A stretch of 32,308 nucleotides of DNA, taken from positions 1 to 32,308 of IMG/VR virus record IMGVR_UViG_3300042540_000269; one strand, 5' to 3'. Made by a program: the position numbers and the translations under genes. The stretch comes from a virus. Of the stretch, positions 8,504 to 16,219 are shown in pieces. Positions within the stretch are counted from its first letter, which is position 1. Each line of letters opens with the position of its first letter. Under the pieces are notes generated by a model. That model was given only the letters and a program-made list of their open reading frames with translations, had not been told where the DNA came from and did no database searches.

Positions 8504-9468
8504 TGGCGAAAGATTTACCTCTTTACAAAATTACAATTGACGAAGAATATTCAGAAGGCGAAGACTTGGGAATTGATATGATAGCATTCACTTCTAAACC
8601 TGCGGTAATGGTTAAAGGGTTAGCGTTTAAAAGCGCTGAAATTTTCCATTTCAAAGACGAACCAAAAATGCGGATTGTTGCTCCCGCAATGATTCCTATG
8701 AATATATATAGAAACGATGAGGGCGAGGAATATTACGTACAATTTACGGAGCAGGAAATAGAAAATATTTACTCGAAGTTTATGCAGGATTTAAACAACC
8801 AAAACTTGTTTAACCTAGAACACACGGATAAAAAAGTCCCTGCGTATATTCTCGAAGCTTGGATAGTGGAGAACCCAAAAGAAGACAAAGCGTTTTCTAG
8901 TTATGGTATTGACGTACCAAAAGGGACTTTAATGCTAACCGCCCAAATCACGGACAAAGAATACTATTCAAAGTTAGTTGAAAGTGACCAAGTCGGCTTT
9001 TCAATTGAGGGTTTTCTAGGTCTTAAATTAAGCAACCAAATAAACAAATATAATATGATGTTACCTGATGGAGAACATTTAATTGAAGGCAAAATATACG
9101 TTGTAAAAGACGGAGAAGTTGTTGAGATTAAAGAAGAAGTTCCCGTAGAAATGGAGGCTGAAATGGCTGAAGAAGTCGTTGAAGAAGAAATCGAAGCGGA
9201 AGGGGTAACGGCAGCGGAAGCTGAAGAAGTTGTTGAAGAAGAAATCGCAATGGCGGTTGACCCTCAAACGGATTCAGAAGCGGTTCTTGCTATCGTTCAA
9301 CCCGTTTTAGATGCTTTAGCCACTGAATTAATGAAGGCTATTGCTGAAGTAAAAGCATTGATTCCCGTTGTTGAAGAAACGGAAGTTGAAGAAGTTGAAT
9401 TGTCCGAGCAAAAATTTTCGGCAATTGACCGTTTAAAAAAGTATAGAAAATTATTTAAAGAAAATTAA
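8503..9468 (+). CDS. XkdF-like prohead serine protease with acidic scaffold-like tail
   Basis: 321 residues. Residues about 55-175 carry the XkdF-like protease pattern: RIVAPAMIPMNIYRNDEGEEYYV, then NLEHTDKK with candidate catalytic His107, LEAWIVENPKEDKAFSSYG, VPKGTLM, and VGFSIEG with candidate Ser167. Residues about 200-300 are very acidic and Ala/Val/Glu-rich with an internal duplication (AEEVVEEEIEA near nt 9168 and AEEVVEEEIAM near nt 9219). Together this suggests a maturation protease fused to, or also acting as, the capsid scaffold. It lies immediately before the capsid gene with a 1-nt gap, the classical position. Protease call is good; scaffold role is inference. Confidence 0.7.
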   Translation: MAKDLPLYKITIDEEYSEGEDLGIDMIAFTSKPAVMVKGLAFKSAEIFHFKDEPKMRIVAPAMIPMNIYRNDEGEEYYVQFTEQEIENIYSKFMQDLNNQNLFNLEHTDKKVPAYILEAWIVENPKEDKAFSSYGIDVPKGTLMLTAQITDKEYYSKLVESDQVGFSIEGFLGLKLSNQINKYNMMLPDGEHLIEGKIYVVKDGEVVEIKEEVPVEMEAEMAEEVVEEEIEAEGVTAAEAEEVVEEEIAMAVDPQTDSEAVLAIVQPVLDALATELMKAIAEVKALIPVVEETEVEEVELSEQKFSAIDRLKKYRKLFKEN

Positions 9469-9469
9469 A

Positions 9470-10411
9470 ATGAACAGAAAACTAAAATTCGATTTGGATA
9501 TCGAAACTAACGCACTACTTTGTGCGAACCCTGATGAGTTCTATTCTAGAGCTTATTTAACTGAAGACCTAGTTGATAACTACCGAACTTTGCCGGGTAT
9601 TAAGTCAGCTACTAAATTGGCAAACGTTGCTTTCGGTAACATTTTGAAAGCTTCAACTTGTAGCTTTACTGCTCCTAACGATTCACTAGACGCAATCGAT
9701 GTTGACGTTTGTGCTTTGTCAGCAATGGCGCAAATTTGTCAGTTTGATTTAGAGCAATCTTTTGTTTCTTTACAAATGGCGCAAGGTTCTAACGGTGACT
9801 TTACGGTTGCTAGTTTTATGAACTACTATTGGAATGAAATGTCTTTGAAAATTCAAGAAGACCTTGAGTTAATCAGATGGCAAGGTGACACAAGTTTGAA
9901 CCCTGTTACTTACCCTATTGAATCTTTATGTGACGGTTATTTAGTAAAACTTTGTGGTGACGAAAACATCGCTGCAGGTCTTTACGCGGGTGCAATTGAT
10001 TCAACTAACGTAATCGCTCAAATGACTGCGGTTTATACAGCTTTACCTCCTGCGGTTATTCGTAAGAAAGCTGATTTGAGATTTTATGTTTCTTCAAATG
10101 TTGCCGCTGCATACGAATTGGCTGCTGCTACGGGTAACACACAAACATACGTTACTTTACCTTTAGGTTTAACTTTCCTAGGTGTTAAAGTTGTAGTTGC
10201 TGACGGTATGCCTAACGACACAATGGTATTGACTTTGAAATCAAACCTTATTTATGCGTTCGATGGCGAAGGAGATAGTAAAGCGTTGAAAGCGGTTAAC
10301 TTAACTGACACTGTTGCTGAACCATATTTGAGAACTCGTGCAAATATGAAAGTTGGTTTTTACTATACCAACCCTGCGGAAATTGTTGTTTACAATATCT
10401 GTTTTGACTAA
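9470..10411 (+). CDS. Major capsid protein (HK97 fold)
   Basis: 313 residues, right after the protease gene and followed by a strong terminator. Features typical of HK97-fold capsid proteins are visible: a helical N-terminus, a central helix-rich region with MNYYWNEMSLKIQEDLELIRW, and a beta-rich end with KKADLRFYVSSNVAAAYELA, LTFLGVKVVVADGMPNDTMV and RTRANMKVGFYYTNPAEIVVY. Codon use is rich in GCT, GGT and AAC, in keeping with high expression. It forms the icosahedral shell. Confidence is high from gene order, size and C-terminal pattern. Confidence 0.85.
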   Translation: MNRKLKFDLDIETNALLCANPDEFYSRAYLTEDLVDNYRTLPGIKSATKLANVAFGNILKASTCSFTAPNDSLDAIDVDVCALSAMAQICQFDLEQSFVSLQMAQGSNGDFTVASFMNYYWNEMSLKIQEDLELIRWQGDTSLNPVTYPIESLCDGYLVKLCGDENIAAGLYAGAIDSTNVIAQMTAVYTALPPAVIRKKADLRFYVSSNVAAAYELAAATGNTQTYVTLPLGLTFLGVKVVVADGMPNDTMVLTLKSNLIYAFDGEGDSKALKAVNLTDTVAEPYLRTRANMKVGFYYTNPAEIVVYNICFD

Positions 10412-10431
10412 TTAATTTAATTACTAATTTG

Positions 10432-10463
10432 AAGGGGGTGGGGTTATCCCTTACCCCTTTTTT
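10432..10463 (+). terminator. Intrinsic terminator after the capsid gene
   Basis: GGGGTGGGG at 10435-10443 can pair with CCTTACCCC (9 bp with two G-T wobbles) around a short TTATC loop, followed by six T at 10458-10463. It separates the capsid gene from the major tail gene, suggesting a discrete, highly abundant capsid transcript. Confidence 0.8.
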
Positions 10464-10476
10464 AATACTTATAAAA

Positions 10477-10986
10477 ATGGCTTGTACAACTTTAGAAGCA
10501 ATCGTAAAAGGGTGTGATAATAACATCGGTTCGATTGTTAAAATTTACATAAACGACCAAGACGAAGTAACTGCGGTAAACGCAAACACGACAACTTGGA
10601 TTATTGGTTCAATTACTCACACTTCGCCTTTCTTGGAGTTTGAGTTTAGAAGAAACACTTCAAACTATACCGAAGAAGCGGCAATCGATTTAATTAACGG
10701 TTCGTCTTTCGTTACGCAAACAATTAACTTAATGTTCCACAGACGCGAGGCTGCTAAATCTTTGGCTATCAAAATTCTTGGCGAAGGTCAAAGAGACCTT
10801 TCGGTTGTTGTTTTGGATGGAAACGGAATCTATTGGTACTTTGAAAACGTTCAAGTAACGGCATACGGCGAGGGTTCTGGAACTGCGAAAGCAGACGGTT
10901 CAAAATATTCGTTGGTATTGACTGCTGAAGCTGAACATTTAGCTTACGAGGTTGACTCAACGGTAATTGCTGGATTACTAGTTTAA
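10477..10986 (+). CDS. Major tail tube protein candidate
   Basis: 169 residues from the ATG at 10477. An upstream in-frame start at 10429 would translate through the terminator hairpin and is rejected. The protein is beta-rich, with NIGSIVKIYINDQDEVTAV, FEFRRNTSNYTEEAAIDL, RREAAKSLAIKILGEGQRDL and ENVQVTAYGEGSGTAKADGS. This resembles the tail tube/major tail protein of Bacteroidetes siphoviruses. It is bounded by terminators on both sides, as expected for an abundant virion protein. Tube identity is moderate; structural role is likely. Confidence 0.6.
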   Translation: MACTTLEAIVKGCDNNIGSIVKIYINDQDEVTAVNANTTTWIIGSITHTSPFLEFEFRRNTSNYTEEAAIDLINGSSFVTQTINLMFHRREAAKSLAIKILGEGQRDLSVVVLDGNGIYWYFENVQVTAYGEGSGTAKADGSKYSLVLTAEAEHLAYEVDSTVIAGLLV

Positions 10987-11007
10987 CCTAAACTATAATT
11001 TAATAAG

Positions 11008-11039
11008 ACCCTCGATTAACGTCGGGGGTTTTGTGTTTT
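11008..11039 (+). terminator. Intrinsic terminator after the major tail gene
   Basis: ACCCTCGA (11008-11015) pairs with TCGGGGGT (11022-11029), eight pairs with one G-T wobble, around TTAACG. A T-rich tract follows to 11039. The late-type promoter for 11073 begins straight after. Confidence 0.8.
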
Positions 11040-11041
11040 AT

Positions 11042-11073
11042 AACACTTTACTAATTTTTTATATTATTAGATA
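11042..11073 (+). promoter_or_regulatory. Late-type leaderless promoter, 11073 gene/portal operon
   Basis: AACA at 11042, TATTAT at 11062-11067, TAGAT, then ATG at 11073. Start-to-start spacing is 20 and the hexamer-to-ATG gap is 5 nt. Its position directly behind a terminator supports a real transcription start for the portal-connector-lysis genes. Confidence 0.6.
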
Positions 11074-11420
11074 TGATTTATTTAGACAAGGGAGAAATAA
11101 ACACTTTCGCGTTAACATTAACCGAGAACTCAACGATTTCTGCGCCAACTTGGTTGTTTGTTTTTGAGAACGAATTCAACACGGCATCTCAACCTATTTA
11201 TTGGGTGGGTGTTGACACGTCACCTTACGTAAATCGTTACAATTTATTCACTTTAGAAGAGGGCGTTGACCTTACTTTAATTATTGGTCAATACACTTAT
11301 TCAGTTTATGAGTCACCCGTTCCAATTATAGTTGGACCAAACACGAGCGCAGCAGGTTTAAACCTTGTTGAAGAAGGTCGGCTAGTAGTTAACGGAACAT
11401 CAAATTCAATTTACGATTAA
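11073..11420 (+). CDS. Small virion-associated protein of unknown function
   Basis: 115 residues, all-beta in character: MIYLDKGEINTFALTLTENS, APTWLFVFENEF, a central VNRYNLFTLEEGVDLTLIIGQY, and EEGRLVVNGTS near the end. Small proteins with this pattern recur next to portal or capsid genes in Bacteroidetes phages. I do not know a defined function; head decoration or tail assembly are possibilities only. It is the first gene behind the promoter at 11042 and ends flush with the ATG of the portal gene. Confidence 0.6.
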   Translation: MIYLDKGEINTFALTLTENSTISAPTWLFVFENEFNTASQPIYWVGVDTSPYVNRYNLFTLEEGVDLTLIIGQYTYSVYESPVPIIVGPNTSAAGLNLVEEGRLVVNGTSNSIYD

Positions 11421-12746
11421 ATGAAAATATTCGGATTCGAAATAGGCAAAAAAGAAAGCGTTCAAGTTGTTGAAGGTAACAATTATCAGGCGTTTTCAAC
11501 ACCTTTTTTAAGGGTGGGCGAAGGTAATTTAAGTTTACCATACGTAAACCCTAGACAACAAGTAAACGGATACATTCGATTCGGTTCGGACAACTTGTAC
11601 CCTCAGTTATTAAACCAAATGTACTATACTAGCCCGTTGCACGGTGCAATAGTAGACTATAAAACAAACGCTGCGGTTGGTGGTGGGTTTGAAATAACCG
11701 TTGACAAGAATGCAACCGCAATAGAGAAAGTAGACGTTTACACCTTTGACAAGCGAGTTAAGTTAAAAAAGTTGTTGCCAGTTCTAACAAAAGACGTTAT
11801 TATTCATAACAGAGTGTATTTTTATTTATGCTTTAACCAAAGTGGGGATGTAGTTAAGATAAAACACATCGGAGCGGAAAAGGTAAGGCGTGACAAATAC
11901 GGTGAAAACTATTTCATCTGTGACGACTGGAGTTCACAAATCGACATTAAGACGCTTAAACCTTATAAATGGGGTTTAAATCAAAGAGAATGTTTATATA
12001 TATATGAAAGTCACTCGGTAGGTCAAGACGTTTACCCGTTACCTCAATATTCGAGTGCTATGAATTGGGCGTTTTTGGATGGTGAAATGTCGTATTTACA
12101 AAAGTCGAATATAATAAATTCTATTTTCCCAAGTTTCGCAATGATGTTTCCCAAGAAACCACAAAGCGAAGAAGAAAAAATCGCCATTAAAAATACTTTG
12201 GATAGGGCAAAAGGCGCAGCGAATGGAGGAAAAGCAATAGCGTTCTTTTCTAATAACCAAGAAAGCCTTCCGAAAATTGAATCCATACCAACAAATTCAA
12301 ACGATAACTTATTTCAAAATACGACCGAATCAATAGATTCAAAGATTTGTCAGGCGCATATAATCGACCCAATTTTAATGGGTATTCGAGTTAGCGGAAA
12401 ACTAGGTTCTGGAAGTGACATTAAACAAGCGTACATAATATTTGAAAAAAATACAATTATTCCTTTGCGTGACATCGTTGAAGAAATAGTTAACGACTTA
12501 ATGGAAATAAGCAAGTTAAAAGCTACGTTCACAATTAACAACTTCCAAATCGTAAATGAAACAATTGTAGAACTAGACGAAAACACGAACGCAGTTAACG
12601 ATTCATTGAATACTATGTCGCCGTTACTAGCTACAAAGGTTCTAGAATCGATGACAATTAATGAAATTCGCGCACTGGCTTCTTTACCACCCGTTGAAGG
12701 TGGTGACCAATCTAAAGGACAAGCAACCCAAACACCAACGCTATGA
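11421..12746 (+). CDS. Portal protein
   Basis: 441 residues. Portal features include the early segment with RFGSDNLYPQLLNQMYYTSPLHGAIVDYK (clip/wing entry), CLYIYESHSVGQDVYPLPQYSSAM, a helical region with LDRAKGAANGGKAI, and SGKLGSGSDIKQAYIIFEKN before a C-terminal helix ending in MTINEIRALASLPPVEGGD. The last segment is typical of SPP1/HK97-type portals. The protein would form the dodecameric DNA entry ring and bind the terminase encoded at 25317. The stop overlaps the start of the connector gene by ATGA. Gene order with the connector supports the call. Confidence 0.8.
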   Translation: MKIFGFEIGKKESVQVVEGNNYQAFSTPFLRVGEGNLSLPYVNPRQQVNGYIRFGSDNLYPQLLNQMYYTSPLHGAIVDYKTNAAVGGGFEITVDKNATAIEKVDVYTFDKRVKLKKLLPVLTKDVIIHNRVYFYLCFNQSGDVVKIKHIGAEKVRRDKYGENYFICDDWSSQIDIKTLKPYKWGLNQRECLYIYESHSVGQDVYPLPQYSSAMNWAFLDGEMSYLQKSNIINSIFPSFAMMFPKKPQSEEEKIAIKNTLDRAKGAANGGKAIAFFSNNQESLPKIESIPTNSNDNLFQNTTESIDSKICQAHIIDPILMGIRVSGKLGSGSDIKQAYIIFEKNTIIPLRDIVEEIVNDLMEISKLKATFTINNFQIVNETIVELDENTNAVNDSLNTMSPLLATKVLESMTINEIRALASLPPVEGGDQSKGQATQTPTL

Positions 12747-13252
12747 TTTACTTTATAACTGAAAGCTATTTAAAGACACAAACACCTATCACGGCAAATG
12801 TTGACGTTAACGATGTAGTGCCTTATATAAAAACCCAATCCGATATGCGGGTTCAACCTATTTTAGGAACGTACTTTTACAATTATATGCTAACGGGTTA
12901 CAATGCGCAAACGCTAAATAACGACGAAGAAACACTTGTCACTTATATTCAACCCGTTGTTGCGTGGCGGTCTGCTGAAGACGCGGTTTTTGGGTTAAGC
13001 TACCAACTTAAAAATAAAGGTATACAACAACAATTCGGGGACTATTCGAGCCAAGTTACACAAAACGAAGTTGTGTTTAGTATGGAACACTACGCGCAAA
13101 AGGCTAGTTTTTATGAGGCAAGGTTGTTTAAGTACTTAAAAGAAAATAAAGACTTGTTTCCTGAATTCATTTCTTTACTTAACAAAGATAGCGACATTAA
13201 GCCGTCAAAACGCGAAGACACTGGTTTTACTAATCAAATTTTAATATTGTGA
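12743..13252 (+). CDS. Head-tail connector-like protein (DUF6712 type)
   Basis: 169 residues, largely helical, with KTQTPITANVDVNDVVPYIK, QPILGTYFYNYMLTGY, VVAWRSAEDAVFGLSYQLKN, and EARLFKYLKENKDLFPEF. This matches the shape of gp6/DUF6712-type connector proteins found just after portals. Overlaps the portal stop by 4 nt and the next gene start (GTGA) at the other end. The role at the head-tail interface is inferred from family resemblance and position. Confidence 0.6.
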   Translation: MIYFITESYLKTQTPITANVDVNDVVPYIKTQSDMRVQPILGTYFYNYMLTGYNAQTLNNDEETLVTYIQPVVAWRSAEDAVFGLSYQLKNKGIQQQFGDYSSQVTQNEVVFSMEHYAQKASFYEARLFKYLKENKDLFPEFISLLNKDSDIKPSKREDTGFTNQILIL

Positions 13253-13491
13253 GTTTAATTGAACAATGGGCAAGAAAAGAAGGTGTAACTAGACCTATTA
13301 ACGGAAGTTGGCTTCAAGCCTTACGCGAGAATTACGGAGGTCGTCAAAGTGGTGACGATTTAAGAAGTATTGCCGTAGTTTTAGAAGCTGATTTAGTACG
13401 TTACCCCGTAGTAATTCAAGCTATCGCAATTAAACTTGGAGCGCAAACACCAAATAACGGGAGTTGGTTACAAGCAATAATTGACGTATGA
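13249..13491 (+). CDS. Small hypothetical protein with internal NGSWLQA repeat
   Basis: 80 residues from a GTG start that overlaps the connector stop (GTGA). The motif PINGSWLQALRENYG near residue 17 recurs as PNNGSWLQAIIDV at the C-terminus, so the protein looks like two copies of a roughly 50-residue unit, the second cut short. No membrane segment. Its place between connector and holin suggests virion or lysis use, but I do not recognise it. Confidence 0.6.
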   Translation: MSLIEQWARKEGVTRPINGSWLQALRENYGGRQSGDDLRSIAVVLEADLVRYPVVIQAIAIKLGAQTPNNGSWLQAIIDV

Positions 13492-13919
13492 AAATAGCAT
13501 CTTTTATTTCAGGACTTTTTAAAGCGTTATTAATCTTTTTAAGTCCTATTAAATACATCGTTTTATTAGTGGCTTTAAGTACGATTATTGACACTTTATT
13601 CGGACTTTGGAGGGCATACAACACGAACGTGGAAATAAAGTCTAAAAAGCTACGACACGGCTTTGTTCCTAAACTTATTACTTATTGCTTTGCGGTTATT
13701 ATAACTTATTGCACGGACTTTTATATTTTAAACGACTTGACTCAAACGGTTGTAGCAGTGGATTTTTTAAGTACTAAATTACTAGCGTTGGTTTTGATTT
13801 CAATTGAGGTTAAATCAATGGATGAAAGTTTTAAAGCGGTTAAAGGTTATTCGTTTTTAGAAAAGGTAATTAACACGGTTCGTAAAGTAAAGGACGTGAA
13901 AAAAGAAATTCAGGAATGA
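13488..13919 (+). CDS. Holin
   Basis: 143 residues with three or four hydrophobic stretches (FISGLFKALLIFLS, YIVLLVALSTIIDTLFGLW, LITYCFAVIITYCTDFYIL, LLALVLISIEV). The pattern STIIDTLFGLWRAY followed by KSKKLRHGFVPKLITY is the signature arrangement of the phage holin 4/Bacteroidetes holin group. The C-terminal tail is basic. It begins a cassette with a spanin-like protein and an endolysin, each overlapping by ATGA. It would form inner-membrane lesions to time lysis. Confidence 0.75.
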   Translation: MKIASFISGLFKALLIFLSPIKYIVLLVALSTIIDTLFGLWRAYNTNVEIKSKKLRHGFVPKLITYCFAVIITYCTDFYILNDLTQTVVAVDFLSTKLLALVLISIEVKSMDESFKAVKGYSFLEKVINTVRKVKDVKKEIQE

Positions 13920-14392
13920 TTGATTTACGGCAACTTATAGGATTTTTGTTTGCGGTTTTACTGACTGCATTATTTTTATTGTTTTATAGTTGTTCAGCAT
14001 CTTACCACATAAACAAGGCAATTAAAAAAGGCGCGAAGATTGAAACACGAATTGACACCGTAAGAGTTTATTTCAGGGACTCAGTAATAAAAGACGGGTT
14101 CAAAGAATACTTTTACAACTACCGTGACACTATCGTACAAAACAACACGGTTTACGTTCCTAAAACACGCTACGAAACAAAGACCGAATACAAAATAATA
14201 AAGGAACAAATTCAACAAGACGCTAAAACGGACAGACTAAAGGTTAAGCAAGACGCAAAGACGGAACGAAAAGAAATTCAATCGGAAAAGAAAACCAGTT
14301 GGTCCAGTGTGTTTAAGTTTTTAGCGGTTGTTCTTGGACTTGTTGCCCTTATTATAATACTATTAAAAACCAATAAAAAAATAGGCTTATGA
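13916..14392 (+). CDS. Unimolecular spanin candidate
   Basis: 158 residues. The N-terminus has a charged start, a hydrophobic run and a lipobox-like ending FYSC at Cys26, a cleavage site typical of Bacteroidetes lipoproteins. The middle is a hydrophilic, Lys/Glu/Gln-rich coiled-coil segment with a repeated QDAKTDRLKVKQDAKTERKE unit. The C-terminus has a transmembrane helix (FKFLAVVLGLVALIIILL) followed by basic residues. An outer-membrane lipoprotein end and an inner-membrane helix in one chain are the topology of u-spanins such as T1 gp11, which fuse the two membranes in the last lysis step. Sits between holin and endolysin. Topology is read from sequence; function is inference. Confidence 0.6.
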   Translation: MIDLRQLIGFLFAVLLTALFLLFYSCSASYHINKAIKKGAKIETRIDTVRVYFRDSVIKDGFKEYFYNYRDTIVQNNTVYVPKTRYETKTEYKIIKEQIQQDAKTDRLKVKQDAKTERKEIQSEKKTSWSSVFKFLAVVLGLVALIIILLKTNKKIGL

Positions 14393-14946
14393 ATAACGTG
14401 AGAAAATACACCGACAAGCAACTTCTTGACAAGGTTAAAGAACTTGAAAGTTTTGAAAAGATTCCAACTAATTATTGGGCGTTATTTGTGCGCTCAAACG
14501 AAGACGCTGCGGACAAGTTTGACGATAAATGTTACATTTTCAAAGGTTCAAAATTCGTAATGGTCACAACTTGCACCACAAACAAAGGACATAAGGGAAC
14601 GGGAGTTGTTGAAGCTAACGTATGGAATTACGACGGGTATTATTTAGGATTGCATCGAGGTAAAACACCTGCAGGAATTCAACGAAAAGGTTTTCCTTAT
14701 CGAAGAGACTTTACAACGGATGGAAAGACGAACCCAACAACCGAAATCAAAACGGATATTCGAGGCTTTAATTTTCACGCTGCGACACACGATTTAAAAT
14801 CTAGTAGAATAGTCGAAAACATAAGCGGTTGGTCCGAAGGTTGTTTAGTGTTTAACAACACACCTGAATACGTTAAAATCCTAAACCTATTTAAACCCCA
14901 ATTTATTTGGTCGTTCGTGATAATAGACGAATTCGAAGCGGAATAA
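14389..14946 (+). CDS. Endolysin with L,D-transpeptidase-like (YkuD) fold
   Basis: 185 residues. The pair FNFHAATHD (His130) and GWSEGCLVFN (Cys152, in an SxGC motif) matches the His...S-x-G-C catalytic set of YkuD-type L,D-transpeptidases, which phages have adapted to cut peptidoglycan. Upstream segments (KFVMVTTCTTNKGHKGTGVV, GYYLGLHRGKTPAGIQ) fit the preceding beta strands. No signal peptide is visible, so export would depend on the holin. Final gene of the lysis cassette, closed by a terminator whose 5' arm is within the last codons. Confidence 0.65.
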   Translation: MNNVRKYTDKQLLDKVKELESFEKIPTNYWALFVRSNEDAADKFDDKCYIFKGSKFVMVTTCTTNKGHKGTGVVEANVWNYDGYYLGLHRGKTPAGIQRKGFPYRRDFTTDGKTNPTTEIKTDIRGFNFHAATHDLKSSRIVENISGWSEGCLVFNNTPEYVKILNLFKPQFIWSFVIIDEFEAE

Positions 14947-14960
14947 CAACCGCTTTTTTT
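14936..14960 (+). terminator. Intrinsic terminator after the lysis cassette
   Basis: AAGCGG (14936-14941) pairs with CCGCTT (14950-14955) around an 8-nt loop that includes the TAA stop of the endolysin gene. A run of T continues to 14960. It ends the structural/lysis transcript. Confidence 0.75.
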
Positions 14961-14990
14961 GTATACTATACTTTACTTTTTGTACATTTT
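14958..14990 (+). promoter_or_regulatory. Host-type promoter for the exonuclease gene
   Basis: TTTG at 14958-14961 and TACATTTT at 14983-14990 are 21 nt apart, close to the Bacteroidetes -33 (TTTG) and -7 (TAnnTTTG, here one mismatch) elements. Position between a terminator and the ATG at 15022 supports it. Confidence 0.45.
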
Positions 14991-15021
14991 CCTAACCTAA
15001 TGTAAAATAAAACCTACTTTT

Positions 15022-15798
15022 ATGCGTAAACGCTTATTCTTTGACATTGAAGTAAGTCCAAATATTGTTTTTAGTTGGCGAAGTGGCTACAAATTAAACA
15101 TTGACCCTGACAACATTATTGAAGAACGGAAAATTATTTGTGTGTGTTGGAAATGGGAGGGTAAAGACGAAATCCATTCCTTAACTTGGGACAAAAAACA
15201 AGACGACAAGAAGCTTTTAAAAGACTTTATTAAGGTAATGAATTCAGCACACGAAATAATCGGTCACAACTCGGACAGATTCGACGTTAAATGGCTACGC
15301 ACACGGGCTTTATTGCAGGGTGTTGATATGTTACCTCATTACGTATCGATTGACACGCTTAAACACGCTAAAAATGGCTTTTATTTCAATTCAAATAAAC
15401 TCGATTACCTTGCTAAATTATTCGGCGAAGGTCAAAAGAAGGATAACGGCGGTTTTAGTACGTGGAAAAAGATAGTTCTTGACAAAGATGCTGAAGCTCT
15501 TGAACTAATGGTTGACTATTGTAAGCAAGACGTCGCCATTTTAGAACGGGTATTTAATAAGTTGCAACCATACGTTAAAAACACAACACATTACGGGGTT
15601 TTGTTTGGCGAGGAAAAGTATTCGTGTCCAAGTTGTTCGGGTTACAACATCGGCTTACATAAAAGGTACGTTACCCAAATGGGGACGCAACGCTATTCAA
15701 TGCATTGTAAAGGTGGTTGTCCTGAAAAGTTCACCATTTCACATAAAGCTTACCAAGACTTGTTAACACATAAAATAAAAGAAAGAAATATTTCGTAA
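15022..15798 (+). CDS. DnaQ-like DEDD 3'-5' exonuclease
   Basis: 258 residues. Exo I motif LFFDIEVSPN has D8 and E10. IIGHNSDRFDVKWLRTRALL supplies the exo II Asp, and MVDYCKQDVAILERV the exo III Asp. This is the RNase H-like/DEDD exonuclease fold of stand-alone phage proofreading or DNA-repair nucleases. Residues about 205-235 form a Cys cluster (YSCPSC and MHCKGGC) that could bind zinc, an extra domain not needed for the core fold. The gene stands alone between two terminators with its own promoter-like site. DNA processing is likely; exact substrate is unknown. Confidence 0.7.
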   Translation: MRKRLFFDIEVSPNIVFSWRSGYKLNIDPDNIIEERKIICVCWKWEGKDEIHSLTWDKKQDDKKLLKDFIKVMNSAHEIIGHNSDRFDVKWLRTRALLQGVDMLPHYVSIDTLKHAKNGFYFNSNKLDYLAKLFGEGQKKDNGGFSTWKKIVLDKDAEALELMVDYCKQDVAILERVFNKLQPYVKNTTHYGVLFGEEKYSCPSCSGYNIGLHKRYVTQMGTQRYSMHCKGGCPEKFTISHKAYQDLLTHKIKERNIS

Positions 15799-15839
15799 TT
15801 TAGACCATTCTTGTTTTTAAGCTGGTTAGGTTTGATGCT

Positions 15840-15869
15840 AAAGGGGTGTATTTCGGTGCACCCTTTTTT
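15840..15869 (+). terminator. Intrinsic terminator after the exonuclease gene
   Basis: AAAGGGGTGTA (15840-15850) pairs with TGCACCCTTTT, 11 pairs with two G-T wobbles, around TTTCGG; T run to 15869. Strong rho-independent form. Confidence 0.85.
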
Positions 15870-15959
15870 ATTTAAGGTAAAATTCTTTTTACAGAAACCC
15901 TTGATTTTGCTAGGTTTATTTAACATTACGAAAAATAATTGAAAAAAAACTTAACTCAA

Positions 15960-15992
15960 GTTATTCACAATTAAAAAAGTTGTGTACATTTG
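15960..15992 (+). promoter_or_regulatory. Early promoter, host type
   Basis: TACATTTG at 15985-15992 is an exact TAnnTTTG (-7) match, 30 nt before the ATG at 16022 and behind a terminator. The -33 element is weak. It overlaps a DnaA-box match at 15961-15969. I take it as the start of the early gene block. Confidence 0.55.
15961..15969 (+). promoter_or_regulatory. DnaA-box consensus match
   Basis: TTATTCACA matches the TTATNCACA DnaA-box consensus exactly. It lies in an AT-rich stretch (about 15930-16020) where the -33 region of the early promoter would be. The early block encodes a protein with a DnaA domain IV-like motif (17042), so this could be its operator, a replication origin element, or chance. 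A single box is weak evidence. Confidence 0.35.
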
Positions 15993-16021
15993 CATATATC
16001 AATTAACGAAAAACAAGAATT

Positions 16022-16219
16022 ATGAAAACAATTAAAACAGAAACAAGCGTAAGTGGTAAAGTAGTTGAACTTATAATGCTTAACACACCTTTAAATCTTG
16101 AATATTATTTTATTCATATTAATGGTGATTTAGTTCATTCGCAATATGAGAATAATAATAAACTCAATGCAATTTTTAACGAATGTATTAATGAGGATTT
16201 TGATTTAATTTACGCATAA
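16022..16219 (+). CDS. Small hypothetical early protein
   Basis: 65 residues with no signal or membrane segment. It starts KTIKTETSVSGKVVELIML, then has a central NLEYYFIHINGDLVHSQYEN that looks beta-rich and an acidic end. It is the first gene after the early promoter, with AAAAACAAGAATT directly before the ATG. Family not recognised; early phage genes in this position often act on the host, but nothing here shows it. Confidence 0.6.
   Translation: MKTIKTETSVSGKVVELIMLNTPLNLEYYFIHINGDLVHSQYENNNKLNAIFNECINEDFDLIYA

Noticed and set aside
9079-9267. Phe-rich minus-strand reading frame opposite the protease tail.
   Set aside because: It is the mirror of the GAA/GTT-rich acidic repeat and has no start context; a shadow frame.
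10429-10476. Upstream start for the major tail gene at 10429.
   Set aside because: It would translate across the intrinsic terminator at 10432-10463; the ATG at 10477 matches the family N-terminus better.
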